Of a stretch of DNA of 64,000 nucleotides, positions 34,938 to 44,697 are shown piece after piece. This DNA is from Olleya sp. YS (GTDB taxonomy: Bacteria > Bacteroidota > Bacteroidia > Flavobacteriales > Flavobacteriaceae): positions 1,958,001-2,022,000 of the forward strand of contig NZ_CP121685.1 in assembly GCF_029760915.1 (NCBI RefSeq), read 5' to 3'. The translations under genes were made by a program, and so were the position numbers. The notes beneath the pieces were generated by a model. It was not told where the DNA came from. It saw nothing but the letters and a program-made list of their open reading frames with translations, and did no database searches. Every line of letters begins with the position of its first letter. The stretch's first letter is position 1.

Positions 34938-35837
34938 TTGTATGATACTAGCGTTATAGTACAACAAATAAACAAACTACCAAAAGAAGCTGTTGCCAGA
35001 GTCGAAAAACCTTTTTATTGGAATAATTGTTTATGGTCACCAAATTATAATAAGAAGATTGGTGAAATAACTTCTTATGTAGCAAAGCTAAAAAACCTTG
35101 ATTTAAAATTAAGAGGTTCAGAGCTTACAATAAGTAATAGTTTGCAAAAATTTTATATGAACAATAATTACAAACCATTTAGTTATACAGATGTTGTAAA
35201 GGCAGTAGCAGAGTTAGATTCTTACTTTGATTTTGATTTATATGAAGCACAAGTTCAAAGAACGTCGGTAGGGGTTGTAATTAATGATATAGAAGATAAT
35301 ACCTTTAAAAATTGGCTTGAATATAGAGGTAAAAAACCTTTAGTAATGCGTAATAAAACACGTGTTTATGGTGCTCATTTTAAAGCTACAAATTATAATA
35401 TAAAAGGTTATGATAAAACATATCAAACTAAAAATGAATCTGGTATAACAGTAGATAATAGTTTAATAAGGTTTGAATTAGAAGCGAGTCATAGATATAC
35501 TAACACAGGTAAAAATGCAATCGGTATTTATATAGTGGCAGATTTGGTAAACAAGATAAAGTTTGATGCATTTGGTGATGAATTATTAAAAGTTTATGAC
35601 ACTATAAAGAAACAGCCAATAATTAACTATCAAGAACTACAACCAAAAGAAATATTATTAATGGGTGCTATGAAGGATAATGCTTGTTTTAATGGTTTGA
35701 AAAAACATCATAAAGATTCATTTACCATATACAGAAAAAAGTACGCTAAACTATTAGAAAAGTATGCAGATTTTGAATTAGAAAATAACATAAGAAGTAA
35801 AATTTTAGAGCAGATAAATTATTGTAAAAACAACTAA
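34938..35837 (+). CDS. putative replication initiator (phage/plasmid II/X-like)
   Basis: 299 residues with a TTG start, 5 bp after the HTH stop. Motifs in order: SNSLQKFYMNNNYKPFSYTDVV (about 66), VQRTSVGVVIND (about 110), then YGAHFKATNYNIKGYDKTYQ and LIRFELEASHRY. These resemble the three beta-strand motifs (TRIDxAID..., IYDK, IRFEVxLR) of rolling-circle replication initiators of the II/X and NicK type from filamentous phages and small plasmids. A catalytic Tyr cannot be assigned with confidence. The match is by eye, so the assignment is tentative. Confidence 0.55.
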   Translation: MYDTSVIVQQINKLPKEAVARVEKPFYWNNCLWSPNYNKKIGEITSYVAKLKNLDLKLRGSELTISNSLQKFYMNNNYKPFSYTDVVKAVAELDSYFDFDLYEAQVQRTSVGVVINDIEDNTFKNWLEYRGKKPLVMRNKTRVYGAHFKATNYNIKGYDKTYQTKNESGITVDNSLIRFELEASHRYTNTGKNAIGIYIVADLVNKIKFDAFGDELLKVYDTIKKQPIINYQELQPKEILLMGAMKDNACFNGLKKHHKDSFTIYRKKYAKLLEKYADFELENNIRSKILEQINYCKNN

Positions 35838-35895
35838 TGTTTTAATACTTGTAATATACCTTAAAACAGGGGTAAAATAAATGTAGTTATATAGT

Positions 35896-36546
35896 ATGGA
35901 TGAAAGTTTAATAAAATTTAGGTTTAGTAATCAAATCTCGATACATTTAACAGTTGAAGTTAACAACGATTTTTTTATGGGTGTTACAAAGAGTTTAAAG
36001 GTTAAAGAGGATTATTCATATTATAAGAGACTTTTATCTGAAAGGAAGTCAATTTTTTCAGAAGTAATTGAAATTAATGAAGTTGGTAATAATGCAAACA
36101 CTTTAGAGTTTCAAGAAGTTATAGAGCAAGAGTTACTAGATTCAAAAATGTTATTCATTGTAAATGTAAAGCTTGATAATTATAAGTTTTTTCAGTTTAA
36201 AATAAGGTCTAAAGAATACATTCCTTATCCGTTCTTTAGGTTTGATAGTGATGGTGATACACATAGAAATAGAGTTGATGGTGTTACATTAGTAGAAAAT
36301 GTAGTAACAACACCTCACTTTCATAAGTTTAATGAAGTAGGTACAGAAATAGCTTATAAAACAGATAAGTTATTAAACGAAAAAGAAGCTAAAGCATTGG
36401 AAGATATTAACCTATGTATAGCACATTTTTTTCACGAGGCTAATTTAAGAGTAAAAGAGAATAGTTTCCCTCAAGTTAAAATTTCAAGTAATTCTTTGGG
36501 TATTGATTTTTCTAAACCAGATCCCAATGAAAATATAGCATTTTAA
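35896..36546 (+). CDS. first gene of an unknown pair, PHFHKFNE motif
   Basis: 216 residues; no signal peptide. Notable parts are YPFFRFDSDGDTHRNRVDG and VTTPHFHKFNEVGTEIAYKT, in which the HRN and PHFHK motifs could form an active site or metal site. I think it belongs to a DUF family (perhaps DUF6978) but am not certain. The stop codon is directly followed by the ATG of the next gene, so they are translationally coupled. Position in defence cargo suggests a toxin-antitoxin or anti-phage role, by inference only. Confidence 0.6.
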   Translation: MDESLIKFRFSNQISIHLTVEVNNDFFMGVTKSLKVKEDYSYYKRLLSERKSIFSEVIEINEVGNNANTLEFQEVIEQELLDSKMLFIVNVKLDNYKFFQFKIRSKEYIPYPFFRFDSDGDTHRNRVDGVTLVENVVTTPHFHKFNEVGTEIAYKTDKLLNEKEAKALEDINLCIAHFFHEANLRVKENSFPQVKISSNSLGIDFSKPDPNENIAF

Positions 36547-37374
36547 ATGGAATTAGATAATATAATAAATTCAATAAAAGATAATTTTTCTTCAGTTTGG
36601 CAAACAAAACAAAGAGGAGCTTCAATTGAAATAATAACACCCTATGCTACAACTAATGATAGATTTATATCTGTATTTTTAACAAAAAGAGGAGACGAAT
36701 TTATTATTACAGATGGTGGTTGGGTTAATGGCGGTGTATATGATAATGATATATTTAATGAAGATGGTTGTTTTAATAAAATTCTGTTTCATTATATCAA
36801 TGCTTTCAATATCAAAGAAACAGTAAATAATAAAGACAGTAATCAGGTATCATTTTATTATGTTAAGACCAATAACTTAATAGATATTCCTTCAAGGGTG
36901 TTAGATTTGGCTACTTTTATTCAAAATATTGTTAGTACGTCTTTAATAGAGTTTGTTGATAAGGAAGAGAAGGAAGCGCAAAAAAGATTTGTAACATTAG
37001 CTAATGATTATATAAAATCTAACGTACCAATTGAAAAAGTAAAATTCAATACTTTCTTGAATCCAGAGAAAAAAGAATTGAAATTTAATGCGTTGTATTA
37101 CTATAGTCCTAGTGAAATTACATTACTAAATTACATAACAGGTAGTTCGGTTTCTTATTTTTCAAATAGTATTTTCAAAGCAAATACATTATTTGAAATG
37201 GCGGATGAATCCTTGTATAAAAATTATGTACGCAAAAAAATAACAATTTTAGATACTGATGCCAGAGGGTACAAACCTAATAAAATAGGTCATTACCTAA
37301 TTCATCTTCAGAAACAGACTGGTGCTGTAAATCTTGAGTGGTCTAGCCGAGAGCAATTATTCAATCTTCTATAA
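36547..37374 (+). CDS. second gene of the unknown pair, DUF1828-like
   Basis: 275 residues. The N-terminal 70 residues (ASIEIITPYATTNDRFISVFLTK, GDEFIITDGGW) resemble DUF1828, a small beta domain with a conserved (D/T)DGG/DDG turn. The rest is unlike anything I know: a helical middle and LNYITGSSVSYFSNS toward the end. It starts immediately after the TAA of the preceding gene. DUF1828 proteins are often found next to variable partners; their function is unknown. Confidence 0.62.
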   Translation: MELDNIINSIKDNFSSVWQTKQRGASIEIITPYATTNDRFISVFLTKRGDEFIITDGGWVNGGVYDNDIFNEDGCFNKILFHYINAFNIKETVNNKDSNQVSFYYVKTNNLIDIPSRVLDLATFIQNIVSTSLIEFVDKEEKEAQKRFVTLANDYIKSNVPIEKVKFNTFLNPEKKELKFNALYYYSPSEITLLNYITGSSVSYFSNSIFKANTLFEMADESLYKNYVRKKITILDTDARGYKPNKIGHYLIHLQKQTGAVNLEWSSREQLFNLL

Positions 37375-37389
37375 TTGTAAAAATATAAC

Positions 37390-37428
37390 GCAAAACATTA
37401 TATTAATATCAAGCAAAACATATATATT
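37390..37428. promoter_or_regulatory. direct-repeat operator before the restriction system
   Basis: GCAAAACATTATATT at 37390-37404 and GCAAAACATATATATT at 37413-37428, 23 bp apart, overlapping a -7-like TATATTTA at 37423-37430. They lie 22 to 60 bp before the HTH gene, the usual place for the operator at which a C protein controls its own operon. Confidence 0.5.
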
Positions 37429-37449
37429 TAGTGTTTCAATTTTTCCCTT

Positions 37450-37635
37450 ATGAACCGTATAAAAGAAGTTTTAGAAGAAAAAGGCATAAAACAGGTATGG
37501 TTAGCAGATAAGCTAGGTAAAAGCTTTAATACAGTTAATGGTTATGTTCAAAACAGAAACCAACCAAGTTTAGAAGTGTTATATGAAATAGCAAAAATAT
37601 TAGATGTTAATCCAAAGGAATTATTGATTTCATAA
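37450..37635 (+). CDS. XRE-type regulator, likely controller of the restriction system
   Basis: 61 residues, a single HTH_3 domain: MNRIKEVLEEKGIKQVWLADKL, GKSFNTVNGYVQNRNQPSLE and LYEIAKILDVNPKELL. This length and position, 11 bp before the methyltransferase gene, match controller (C) proteins of restriction-modification systems, which time the expression of the nuclease. Direct repeats upstream support autoregulation. Confidence 0.85.
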   Translation: MNRIKEVLEEKGIKQVWLADKLGKSFNTVNGYVQNRNQPSLEVLYEIAKILDVNPKELLIS

Positions 37636-37646
37636 AATAGTATTTA

Positions 37647-40394
37647 ATGAACGCAGTAGAAATAGAAGAAGCAGTATCGGAATTGGCATTAAAGCCTTTT
37701 GAAGCAGAGGAATTTCCTTTTTCTTTTTTAGAGGCTTTTGGTAATAAAAGTACGACTATTAAAAAGTTACGTAGTGGTACTTCAAATAAAACAGATGTTA
37801 AGGGTGCAATTCTACAGCGTAATAATATCCATATACTTACTAGTAAAAAAGGAAAAGTAACAGAATCTTTAGAGATATTACGTAATAGTCCATCAACACA
37901 AAAGAGTAAAGTAGAATTTATCTTAGCTACAGATGGTTTAGATTTTCAAGCCGAAAACATAATAACAGGTGAAACAGTTGTTTGTGAGTACAAAGACTTT
38001 CATAATTATTTCGGTTTTTTCCTTTCACTAGCAAATATTACAACAGTAAAACAAATACGTGAAAGCGCATTTGATATTAAAGCTACAAGTCGTTTAAATA
38101 AACTTTATGTAGAGTTATTACAACATAATCCAGATTGGGCAACAATAGAACGTCGTCCAGATATGAATCACTTTTTGGCAAGATTAATTTTTTGCTTTTT
38201 TGCGGAGGATACGGATATTTTCAAAGACGATAATCTTTTTACAGATACCATTCAAAAAATAAGTGACCCTGATGCTTCAAATACACACGAGGTAATAAGT
38301 GAGATTTTTAGAGCAATGGATACAAAGCTCGAAAATCGTGAAAAAGAAAATATCAAAGTTTGGGGTAAAAAGTTTCCTTATGTAAATGGTGAGTTATTTT
38401 CTGGTTCTACAGAAGTACCGAAGTTTACTAAAATAGCACGTTCTTATTTATTACACGTAGGTAGTTTAGATTGGAAGCAAATTAACCCAGATATATTTGG
38501 GTCAATGATTCAAGCTGTTGCAGACGAAGATGAACGTGGTTCGTTAGGGATGCATTATACTTCTGTACCAAATATTTTAAAAGTATTAAATCCTTTATTT
38601 TTAGATGATTTACGAGAGCAATTAGAAAAAGCAGAAGATAACAGTCGTAAACTACTCAATTTACGTAATCGTATGGCACACATACGAGTATTTGACCCTG
38701 CTTGTGGTTCAGGTAATTTCCTTGTAATTGCGTATAAAGAAATGCGTAAAATAGAAAATGAGATTAACATTAAACGTGGTGAAATTAATAAAGCAAGTGA
38801 AATACCATTAACGAACTTTAGAGGTATTGAATTAAAAGATTTTTCAGCAGAAGTAGCACGTTTGGCATTAATTATTGCAGAATACCAATGTGATGTGTTG
38901 TATAGAGGGCAAAGACTTGCTCTTGCGGAATTTCTACCCTTAGATGCTGAAAATTGGATTGTTAAAGGAAATGCATTAACGCTTAATTGGTTATCAGTTT
39001 GTCCACCTACAGGAACTGGTGTAAAACTTCAAGGAGACGATTTATTTTCAACACCTTTAAATCAAGCTCAAATTGATTTTGATAATGAAGGTGGGGAAAC
39101 TTACATCTGTGGTAATCCACCTTATAAAGGTTCAACGTGGCAAACAGCTGAGCAAAAATCAGATGTAAAAGCAATATTTGAAAATAAAACATCTAGTTGG
39201 AAATCTTTAGATTATGTTGCTTGTTGGTTTATGAAAGCAGCTGAGTATAGTGAAAAAACTTCTTGCACGACAGCTTTGGTTGCAACTAATTCTATTTGTC
39301 AAGGTCAACAAGTTCCTATTCTTTGGCCATTAATTTTTAAAACAGGTCAAAAAATAGTGTTTGCTCACACTTCTTTTAAATGGGCTAATTTAGCAAGTTA
39401 CAATGCAGGTGTAACGGTTATTATAGTAGGTATTAGTAAGGAAAACCGTATAGAGAAAAAATTATATGATTATAATTCTGATGGACAATTATATGATAAG
39501 TCTGTTGCATCAATTAACGCATATTTAGTAGAAGGAGAAAATGTAATCGTAAATAATACAAGAAAACCTTTTGATGAGAATAGTCAAATGGTATGGGGTA
39601 ATAAACCAACTGATGGAGGACATTTATTACTTTCAAAAGATGAAGTAGAAAAATTAAATCTTAACACAGACCAAAAGGCTCGCTTTATACGAAGATTTTA
39701 TGGTTCTGCAGAATTTATCAAAGGTATAAGTCGATTTTGTATCTGGATAGAGGATGAGAATCTTGATGAGGCGCAAAGTATTCCTTCAATAGCTAGAAGA
39801 ATAGAAGGCGTTCGTGAAATGAGGCTTGCTAGTAAGGCTGCTTCTACTAGAAAATATGCAGAGTATTCTTGGAAATTTAGGCAAATACAAGGTTTAGCTA
39901 ATAAACATTCTATAATTGTTCCTGCTGTAAGTTCAGAGAAACGACCATATTTACCTGTAGGTTTATTGGAGAAAGATGCAATAATATATGCTAAAGCTTT
40001 TACCATATATGATGCGCCTTTATGGAATATGGCTTTGATTGCCTCTCGTCTACACTGGGTTTGGATAGGTACGGTTTGTGTCCGTTTAGAAATGAGATTT
40101 TCTTATTCAAATACCTTAGGTTGGAATACGTTCCCATTGCCAACCTTAACAAAAAAAAATAAAGAAGACTTAACAGCTTGTGCCGAAGAAATACTAATTG
40201 CAAGAGAACGTCATTTCCCAGCAACAATAGCGGACTTATACGACCCAGAAAAAATGCCTAAAGATTTGAGATTAGCGCACGAACGTAATGATGAAGTTTT
40301 AGAGCGTATTTATATTGGTCGTAAATTTAAAAATGATACCGAGCGTTTAGAAAAACTATTTGAACTCTACACTAAAATGACTGCCAAAAAATAA
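37647..40394 (+). CDS. MmeI-like class I DNA methyltransferase
   Basis: 915 residues. The N-terminal 200 residues follow the MmeI N-terminal pattern (FSFLEAFGNKSTTIKKLRSG, VCEYKDFHNYFGFFLSLA). The N6-adenine methyltransferase core has motif I FDPACGSGNFLVIAY (about 348) and motif IV GNPPYKG (about 489). A target-recognition region (about 620-830) and a C-terminal helical domain with TIADLYDPEKMPKDL follow. MmeI itself joins a PD-ExK nuclease at its N-terminus; I see no such motif here, so cutting must come from the helicase and GIY-YIG genes downstream. The enzyme modifies adenine in host DNA. Confidence 0.92.
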   Translation: MNAVEIEEAVSELALKPFEAEEFPFSFLEAFGNKSTTIKKLRSGTSNKTDVKGAILQRNNIHILTSKKGKVTESLEILRNSPSTQKSKVEFILATDGLDFQAENIITGETVVCEYKDFHNYFGFFLSLANITTVKQIRESAFDIKATSRLNKLYVELLQHNPDWATIERRPDMNHFLARLIFCFFAEDTDIFKDDNLFTDTIQKISDPDASNTHEVISEIFRAMDTKLENREKENIKVWGKKFPYVNGELFSGSTEVPKFTKIARSYLLHVGSLDWKQINPDIFGSMIQAVADEDERGSLGMHYTSVPNILKVLNPLFLDDLREQLEKAEDNSRKLLNLRNRMAHIRVFDPACGSGNFLVIAYKEMRKIENEINIKRGEINKASEIPLTNFRGIELKDFSAEVARLALIIAEYQCDVLYRGQRLALAEFLPLDAENWIVKGNALTLNWLSVCPPTGTGVKLQGDDLFSTPLNQAQIDFDNEGGETYICGNPPYKGSTWQTAEQKSDVKAIFENKTSSWKSLDYVACWFMKAAEYSEKTSCTTALVATNSICQGQQVPILWPLIFKTGQKIVFAHTSFKWANLASYNAGVTVIIVGISKENRIEKKLYDYNSDGQLYDKSVASINAYLVEGENVIVNNTRKPFDENSQMVWGNKPTDGGHLLLSKDEVEKLNLNTDQKARFIRRFYGSAEFIKGISRFCIWIEDENLDEAQSIPSIARRIEGVREMRLASKAASTRKYAEYSWKFRQIQGLANKHSIIVPAVSSEKRPYLPVGLLEKDAIIYAKAFTIYDAPLWNMALIASRLHWVWIGTVCVRLEMRFSYSNTLGWNTFPLPTLTKKNKEDLTACAEEILIARERHFPATIADLYDPEKMPKDLRLAHERNDEVLERIYIGRKFKNDTERLEKLFELYTKMTAKK

Positions 40395-40399
40395 TAAGA

Positions 40400-42460
40400 A
40401 TGAGTAAAGAAAAAAATATACCTACAATTACAGTAAACTATAATAATAACGGTAGTTCCGTTACCTCTAATGAGTTGGGGATGCGTGCTATGCAAGAGTT
40501 AGCATATGAAAAACGAGGTGAACAATATCTATTAATTAAATCACCGCCCGCATCTGGTAAAAGTAGAGCGTTAATGTTTATAGCTTTAGATAAACTAAAT
40601 AATCAAGGTATTAAGCAGGCTATTATTGCAGTACCAGAAAAATCTATTGGTTCAAGTTTTAATAACGAGCCATTATCTAAATATGGATATTATTATGATT
40701 GGGTAGTGACACCAAAATGGAATTTATGTAATTCACCAGGAGAAGATGGCGGTAAAGTAAATTCAGTCAAAGCTTTTCTGGAAAGTGAAGATAAAGTTTT
40801 AGTTTGTACACACGCTACATTTCGCTTTGCAGTAGAACGTTTTGGTGTTGAAATTTTTGATGATAGATTAATTGCAATAGACGAGTTTCATCACGTTAGT
40901 GCTAATGATAATAATGTATTAGGTTCTCAACTTAAAGATTTTATAGAAAGAGATAAAGTACATATTGTAGCTATGACTGGTTCTTATTTTAGAGGCGATG
41001 CTAACCCTGTTTTAATGCCTGATGATGAATTGAAATTTGAACCAGTAACCTATACCTATTATGAGCAATTAAGTGGTTATGAGCATTTAAAAACTTTAAA
41101 TATTGGCTATTATTTTTATAGTGGAGCTTATACAGACGACCTAACAAAAGTTTTAAATCCAGATGAAAAAACAATCATTCATATTCCAAATGTCAATTCT
41201 AGGGAAAGTATTGGAGGTACTAGATTTAAACATCAAGAGGTAGATAATATTTTAAATGAATTAGGAGAATGGCAAGGTATTGAAGAAGCTACTGGTTTTC
41301 ATATTGTAAAAACAAATTCAGGTAAAATCATAAAAATAGCAGACCTTGTAAATGATGATGCTTCTAAACGACCTTTAGTGCAAGCAGCATTGAAAATGCC
41401 AGAAATTAAAACGAATCGAGACCACGTAGATATTATTATAGCTTTAGGTATGGCAAAAGAAGGTTTTGATTGGATTTGGTGCGAACACGCTTTAACAATA
41501 GGGTATCGTTCTAGTTTAACAGAAATTGTTCAAATTATAGGTAGAGCAACTCGTGACGCCCCAAATAAAACACAAGCAAGATTCACTAATTTAATAGCAG
41601 AGGTAGATGCTTCTGAAGATTCTGTGACAGATGCTGTAAATGATACGCTAAAAGCTATTTCAGCGAGTTTATTAATGGAACAAGTTCTAGCACCAAAATT
41701 CAATTTCACACCTAAAAATCCTCAAAGTAAAGAACAAGAAGGCTATGATTATGGTGAAGGTGGTTATGACCCTAACAAGGAGAATGTTGGATGGAATGAA
41801 GAAAAAGGCGAATTTCAAGTTGAAATTAAAGGTTTAGCAATGCCAGAAAGTGAAGATGCAAAACGTATATGTAAAGAAGATTTAAACGAGGTAATTGCAG
41901 CTTTTGCGCAAGATAAAGATTCAATTGGTAGAGGGTTGTTTGATGAAGAATTAGTGCCACAAGAATTAACTCAAGTACGTTTAGGTAAAATTATTAAAGA
42001 GAAGTATCCAGAAATTGATGATGAAGATATTGAGGCTATTAGACAGCACGCTATAGCAGCTCTTAATATTACTCAAATGGCGAAGCAATCTATAAATAAT
42101 GAAGAGAATGATAATATTAAAGCAAATACAGCTTTAATTGATGGTATTAGAAAATTTGCTATGGATGTTAGAGATTTAGATGTAGATTGGATTGATAGTA
42201 TAAATCCATTTAGTGAAGCATACTCAATCCTTTCAAAAGCAATGACAGAAAAAAGCTTAAAAGCAATGGCTGAAGTTATATCTGGGAAAAAGCCTAATAT
42301 TAATCTTGAAGAAGCTAGAGAATTGGCTAAACGAGCTTTAAAGTTTAAAAATGAACGAGGGAGATTGCCAGATATTAAATCAGCAGATCCTTGGGAGCAA
42401 CGTATGGCACAAGGTATTGCATATTTAGCTAGAAAAAAATCAGAAGAACAAAATGGCTAA
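40400..42460 (+). CDS. SF2 helicase of the restriction system
   Basis: 686 residues. Helicase motifs: Walker A SPPASGKS (48-55), motif II IAIDEFHH, motif III VAMTGSYF, IIALGMAKEGFDW and motif VI EIVQIIGRATRD. The C-terminal 250 residues are helical and unlike known domains. It is the DNA translocase of a multi-gene restriction system, 5 bp after the methyltransferase. The nuclease gene overlaps its end by 8 bp, which indicates tight coupling. Confidence 0.92.
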   Translation: MSKEKNIPTITVNYNNNGSSVTSNELGMRAMQELAYEKRGEQYLLIKSPPASGKSRALMFIALDKLNNQGIKQAIIAVPEKSIGSSFNNEPLSKYGYYYDWVVTPKWNLCNSPGEDGGKVNSVKAFLESEDKVLVCTHATFRFAVERFGVEIFDDRLIAIDEFHHVSANDNNVLGSQLKDFIERDKVHIVAMTGSYFRGDANPVLMPDDELKFEPVTYTYYEQLSGYEHLKTLNIGYYFYSGAYTDDLTKVLNPDEKTIIHIPNVNSRESIGGTRFKHQEVDNILNELGEWQGIEEATGFHIVKTNSGKIIKIADLVNDDASKRPLVQAALKMPEIKTNRDHVDIIIALGMAKEGFDWIWCEHALTIGYRSSLTEIVQIIGRATRDAPNKTQARFTNLIAEVDASEDSVTDAVNDTLKAISASLLMEQVLAPKFNFTPKNPQSKEQEGYDYGEGGYDPNKENVGWNEEKGEFQVEIKGLAMPESEDAKRICKEDLNEVIAAFAQDKDSIGRGLFDEELVPQELTQVRLGKIIKEKYPEIDDEDIEAIRQHAIAALNITQMAKQSINNEENDNIKANTALIDGIRKFAMDVRDLDVDWIDSINPFSEAYSILSKAMTEKSLKAMAEVISGKKPNINLEEARELAKRALKFKNERGRLPDIKSADPWEQRMAQGIAYLARKKSEEQNG

Positions 42461-43661
42461 AAAAGATAAATTTACAGCTGAAGACGATGAGTTATTAGCA
42501 GCTTTAGGTGTAGAGGTAGAAGTAAAAAAGAAAACTACTTTTACAGCTTCAGAAGAGCGTGTTATTGCAGGTTTTGAAGAAATTCAAAAATTTGTTGATG
42601 AACATAATCGTCTACCACGTCACGGAGAAGAAAATGATATTTTTGAAAGATTATATGCTGTTAGATTAGAAAAAATTAAAGAAAAGCAAGAGTTTGTAGA
42701 TTTGCTTAAAGAGTTTGATAATCAGAATATTTTATCTGGAGAAATAATAAACACAGTTGATGTTCCAAGTGATATTGATGATGATGAATTATTAAATCTT
42801 CTAGGTGTTGAAGAAGAAGAAAATTCAATAACTAATCTTAAGCACGTTAAAACAAGAGCAGAAAAAAGAGCTGTTGAAGAATTTGCAAATAGAACAATTT
42901 GTGAAGACTTTGAGAAGTTTAAGCCACTATTTGAAAAGACAAAAAAAGAAATAGAAAACGGCTTTAGAGAAACTGTCCGTTTTAGAAAGGATTCTGGTTT
43001 TACAAAAACCTTAATTCAAGAAAAGCTATTTGTAATCATAAGAGGGCAAATGGCTTATATTGCAAATAAAGGTGAAATTTTTCAAGCACCAAACGGCGAA
43101 GAAGATGCGCGTTTAAGAGTAATTTACGATAATGGTACAGAAAACGATTTATTACAGCGTTCACTTATAAGAGCAATGTATAAAGATGAAACAAGTCGTT
43201 TTGTAACAACACCAGGTTTGGGTCCTTTGTTTTCAGATGAATTAGAAAGTGATGATTTAGAAAGTGGTATTATTTATGTTTTAAGGTCAAATTCTAACAA
43301 TCCTTTGATTATTGAAAATAGAGACGTGTTTCATAAAATTGGGGTTACAGGAAATGATATTAATAAGCGTATAGTAAATGCAAAGAACGACCCTACTTTT
43401 TTAATGGCAGATGTTGAGGTTATTGCAACTTATAAATTAGCAAATATCAAACGACATAAATTAGAAAATCTAATACAATCTTTCTTTAAAAACGCAAAGT
43501 TAGATATTGATATTAAAGACCGTTTTGGTAAGCCAGTAAACCCAAAAGAATGGTTTTTAGTACCTATTTTTATAATCGATGAAGTTGTAGAGAAAATAAA
43601 AGACGGTACAATTGAAGATTATTATTATGATGTTAAATCAGCTAGTTTAAAAAAGTATTGA
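42453..43661 (+). CDS. GIY-YIG (T5orf172) nuclease of the restriction system
   Basis: 402 residues. The N-terminal half includes FEEIQKFVDEHNRLPRHGEE and DIFERLYAVRLEKIKEK, a region I associate with this family of restriction partners. The C-terminal nuclease domain starts with SGIIYVLRSNS (about 270), with FHKIGVTGNDINKRI and KLENLIQSFF as further parts, and ends with NPKEWFLVP. This is the T5orf172/MUG113 branch of GIY-YIG. The start overlaps the helicase by 8 bp (ATGGCTAA). Confidence 0.9.
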   Translation: MAKKDKFTAEDDELLAALGVEVEVKKKTTFTASEERVIAGFEEIQKFVDEHNRLPRHGEENDIFERLYAVRLEKIKEKQEFVDLLKEFDNQNILSGEIINTVDVPSDIDDDELLNLLGVEEEENSITNLKHVKTRAEKRAVEEFANRTICEDFEKFKPLFEKTKKEIENGFRETVRFRKDSGFTKTLIQEKLFVIIRGQMAYIANKGEIFQAPNGEEDARLRVIYDNGTENDLLQRSLIRAMYKDETSRFVTTPGLGPLFSDELESDDLESGIIYVLRSNSNNPLIIENRDVFHKIGVTGNDINKRIVNAKNDPTFLMADVEVIATYKLANIKRHKLENLIQSFFKNAKLDIDIKDRFGKPVNPKEWFLVPIFIIDEVVEKIKDGTIEDYYYDVKSASLKKY

Positions 43662-43819
43662 TTTACAAAAGATTTTAAAAAACACATCAGAAGAAATCGT
43701 AAAACATTTTGTCAATTCTTCATTAAAGAAATAGAAGATATAGTACACCATATTTGCGATGATTTTGAGAAAACAGTTTAATTAACAATTTATCTTAAAC
43801 AAAAAAATAAAAGCATTAT
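43662..43819. other. gap with possible gene remnant
   Basis: No intact gene. One frame reads DLQKILKNTSEEIVKHFVNS without a start codon, followed after a stop by EDIVHHICDDFEKTV. This may be the remains of a broken gene. Confidence 0.25.
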
Positions 43820-44695
43820 ATGAAGCCACCAGTTGATGATTCAATAAAGAAAATATTAAGTGATAAATTAAATGATTTATCAAATTTATTAGATGCAGAC
43901 ATCTTTACTTATTATGGTCAAATAATAGATGGTAATGAAAGCATCATATTAAAGATTATAGAGGATTTAGCTTCTTCAGAACATAAGAAAGATAAATTAT
44001 TTGTTGTATTAACAACTGGTGGTGGGAGTGCAATTGCAGTAGAACGCTATGTAAATATAATGCGACATCATTATAAAGAAGTTAATTTTATAATACCAGA
44101 TTATGCTTTTAGTGCAGGTACTATTTTTTGTATGAGTGGTGATAATATATATATGGATTATTTTTCTGTACTTGGTCCAATAGATCCTCAAGTACAAAAT
44201 AAAGAAGGTAACTGGGTTGCAGCACTAGGTTATTTAGATAAAGTAAACGAGTTAATTGAAAAAGCTCAAAATGATAGTTTGACACAAGCTGAATTTATCA
44301 TATTAAAGGATTTTGATTTAGCAGAACTTAAAGGATATGAACAAGCTAAAGAATTAACAATTTCACTTTTAAAAAAATGGTTAGTTAAATATAAATTTAA
44401 AAATTGGGAAAAGCATCAAACTAATCCAGTATTAATTGGTCAAGATGTAACAATAGAAGAAAAAGAAGCTAGAGCAGAGGAAATTGCAGATATTTTAAGT
44501 AATAATAACGAATGGAAGTCCCACGGTAGACCTATTAATATTGAAACTTTAGAAGAAAAACTACGGTTGAAAATAGAGGATTATAGTAATAATGAGCCTT
44601 TAAGGTCTTTGATTCGTCAATACTATGATTTACTTTCAGATTATGTTAAATCGAATAAATTACCTATTTTTGTTCAAACCAAATTATTTATATAA
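43820..44695 (+). CDS. SDH_sah-type serine protease (SppA/ClpP fold)
   Basis: 291 residues. The crotonase/ClpP-like core spans about 40-150: LFVVLTTGGGSAIAVERYV, VNFIIPDYAFSAGTIFCMSGD with Ser in the SAGT motif as nucleophile, and MDYFSVLGPIDPQV. This matches the SDH_sah (serine dehydrogenase proteinase) family, cytosolic relatives of signal peptide peptidase A. The C-terminal half is helical and may bind a partner. It is followed by a 65-aa gene after 2 bp. Location in defence cargo suggests a role against phage, by context only. Confidence 0.85.
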   Translation: MKPPVDDSIKKILSDKLNDLSNLLDADIFTYYGQIIDGNESIILKIIEDLASSEHKKDKLFVVLTTGGGSAIAVERYVNIMRHHYKEVNFIIPDYAFSAGTIFCMSGDNIYMDYFSVLGPIDPQVQNKEGNWVAALGYLDKVNELIEKAQNDSLTQAEFIILKDFDLAELKGYEQAKELTISLLKKWLVKYKFKNWEKHQTNPVLIGQDVTIEEKEARAEEIADILSNNNEWKSHGRPINIETLEEKLRLKIEDYSNNEPLRSLIRQYYDLLSDYVKSNKLPIFVQTKLFI

Positions 44696-44697
44696 AT

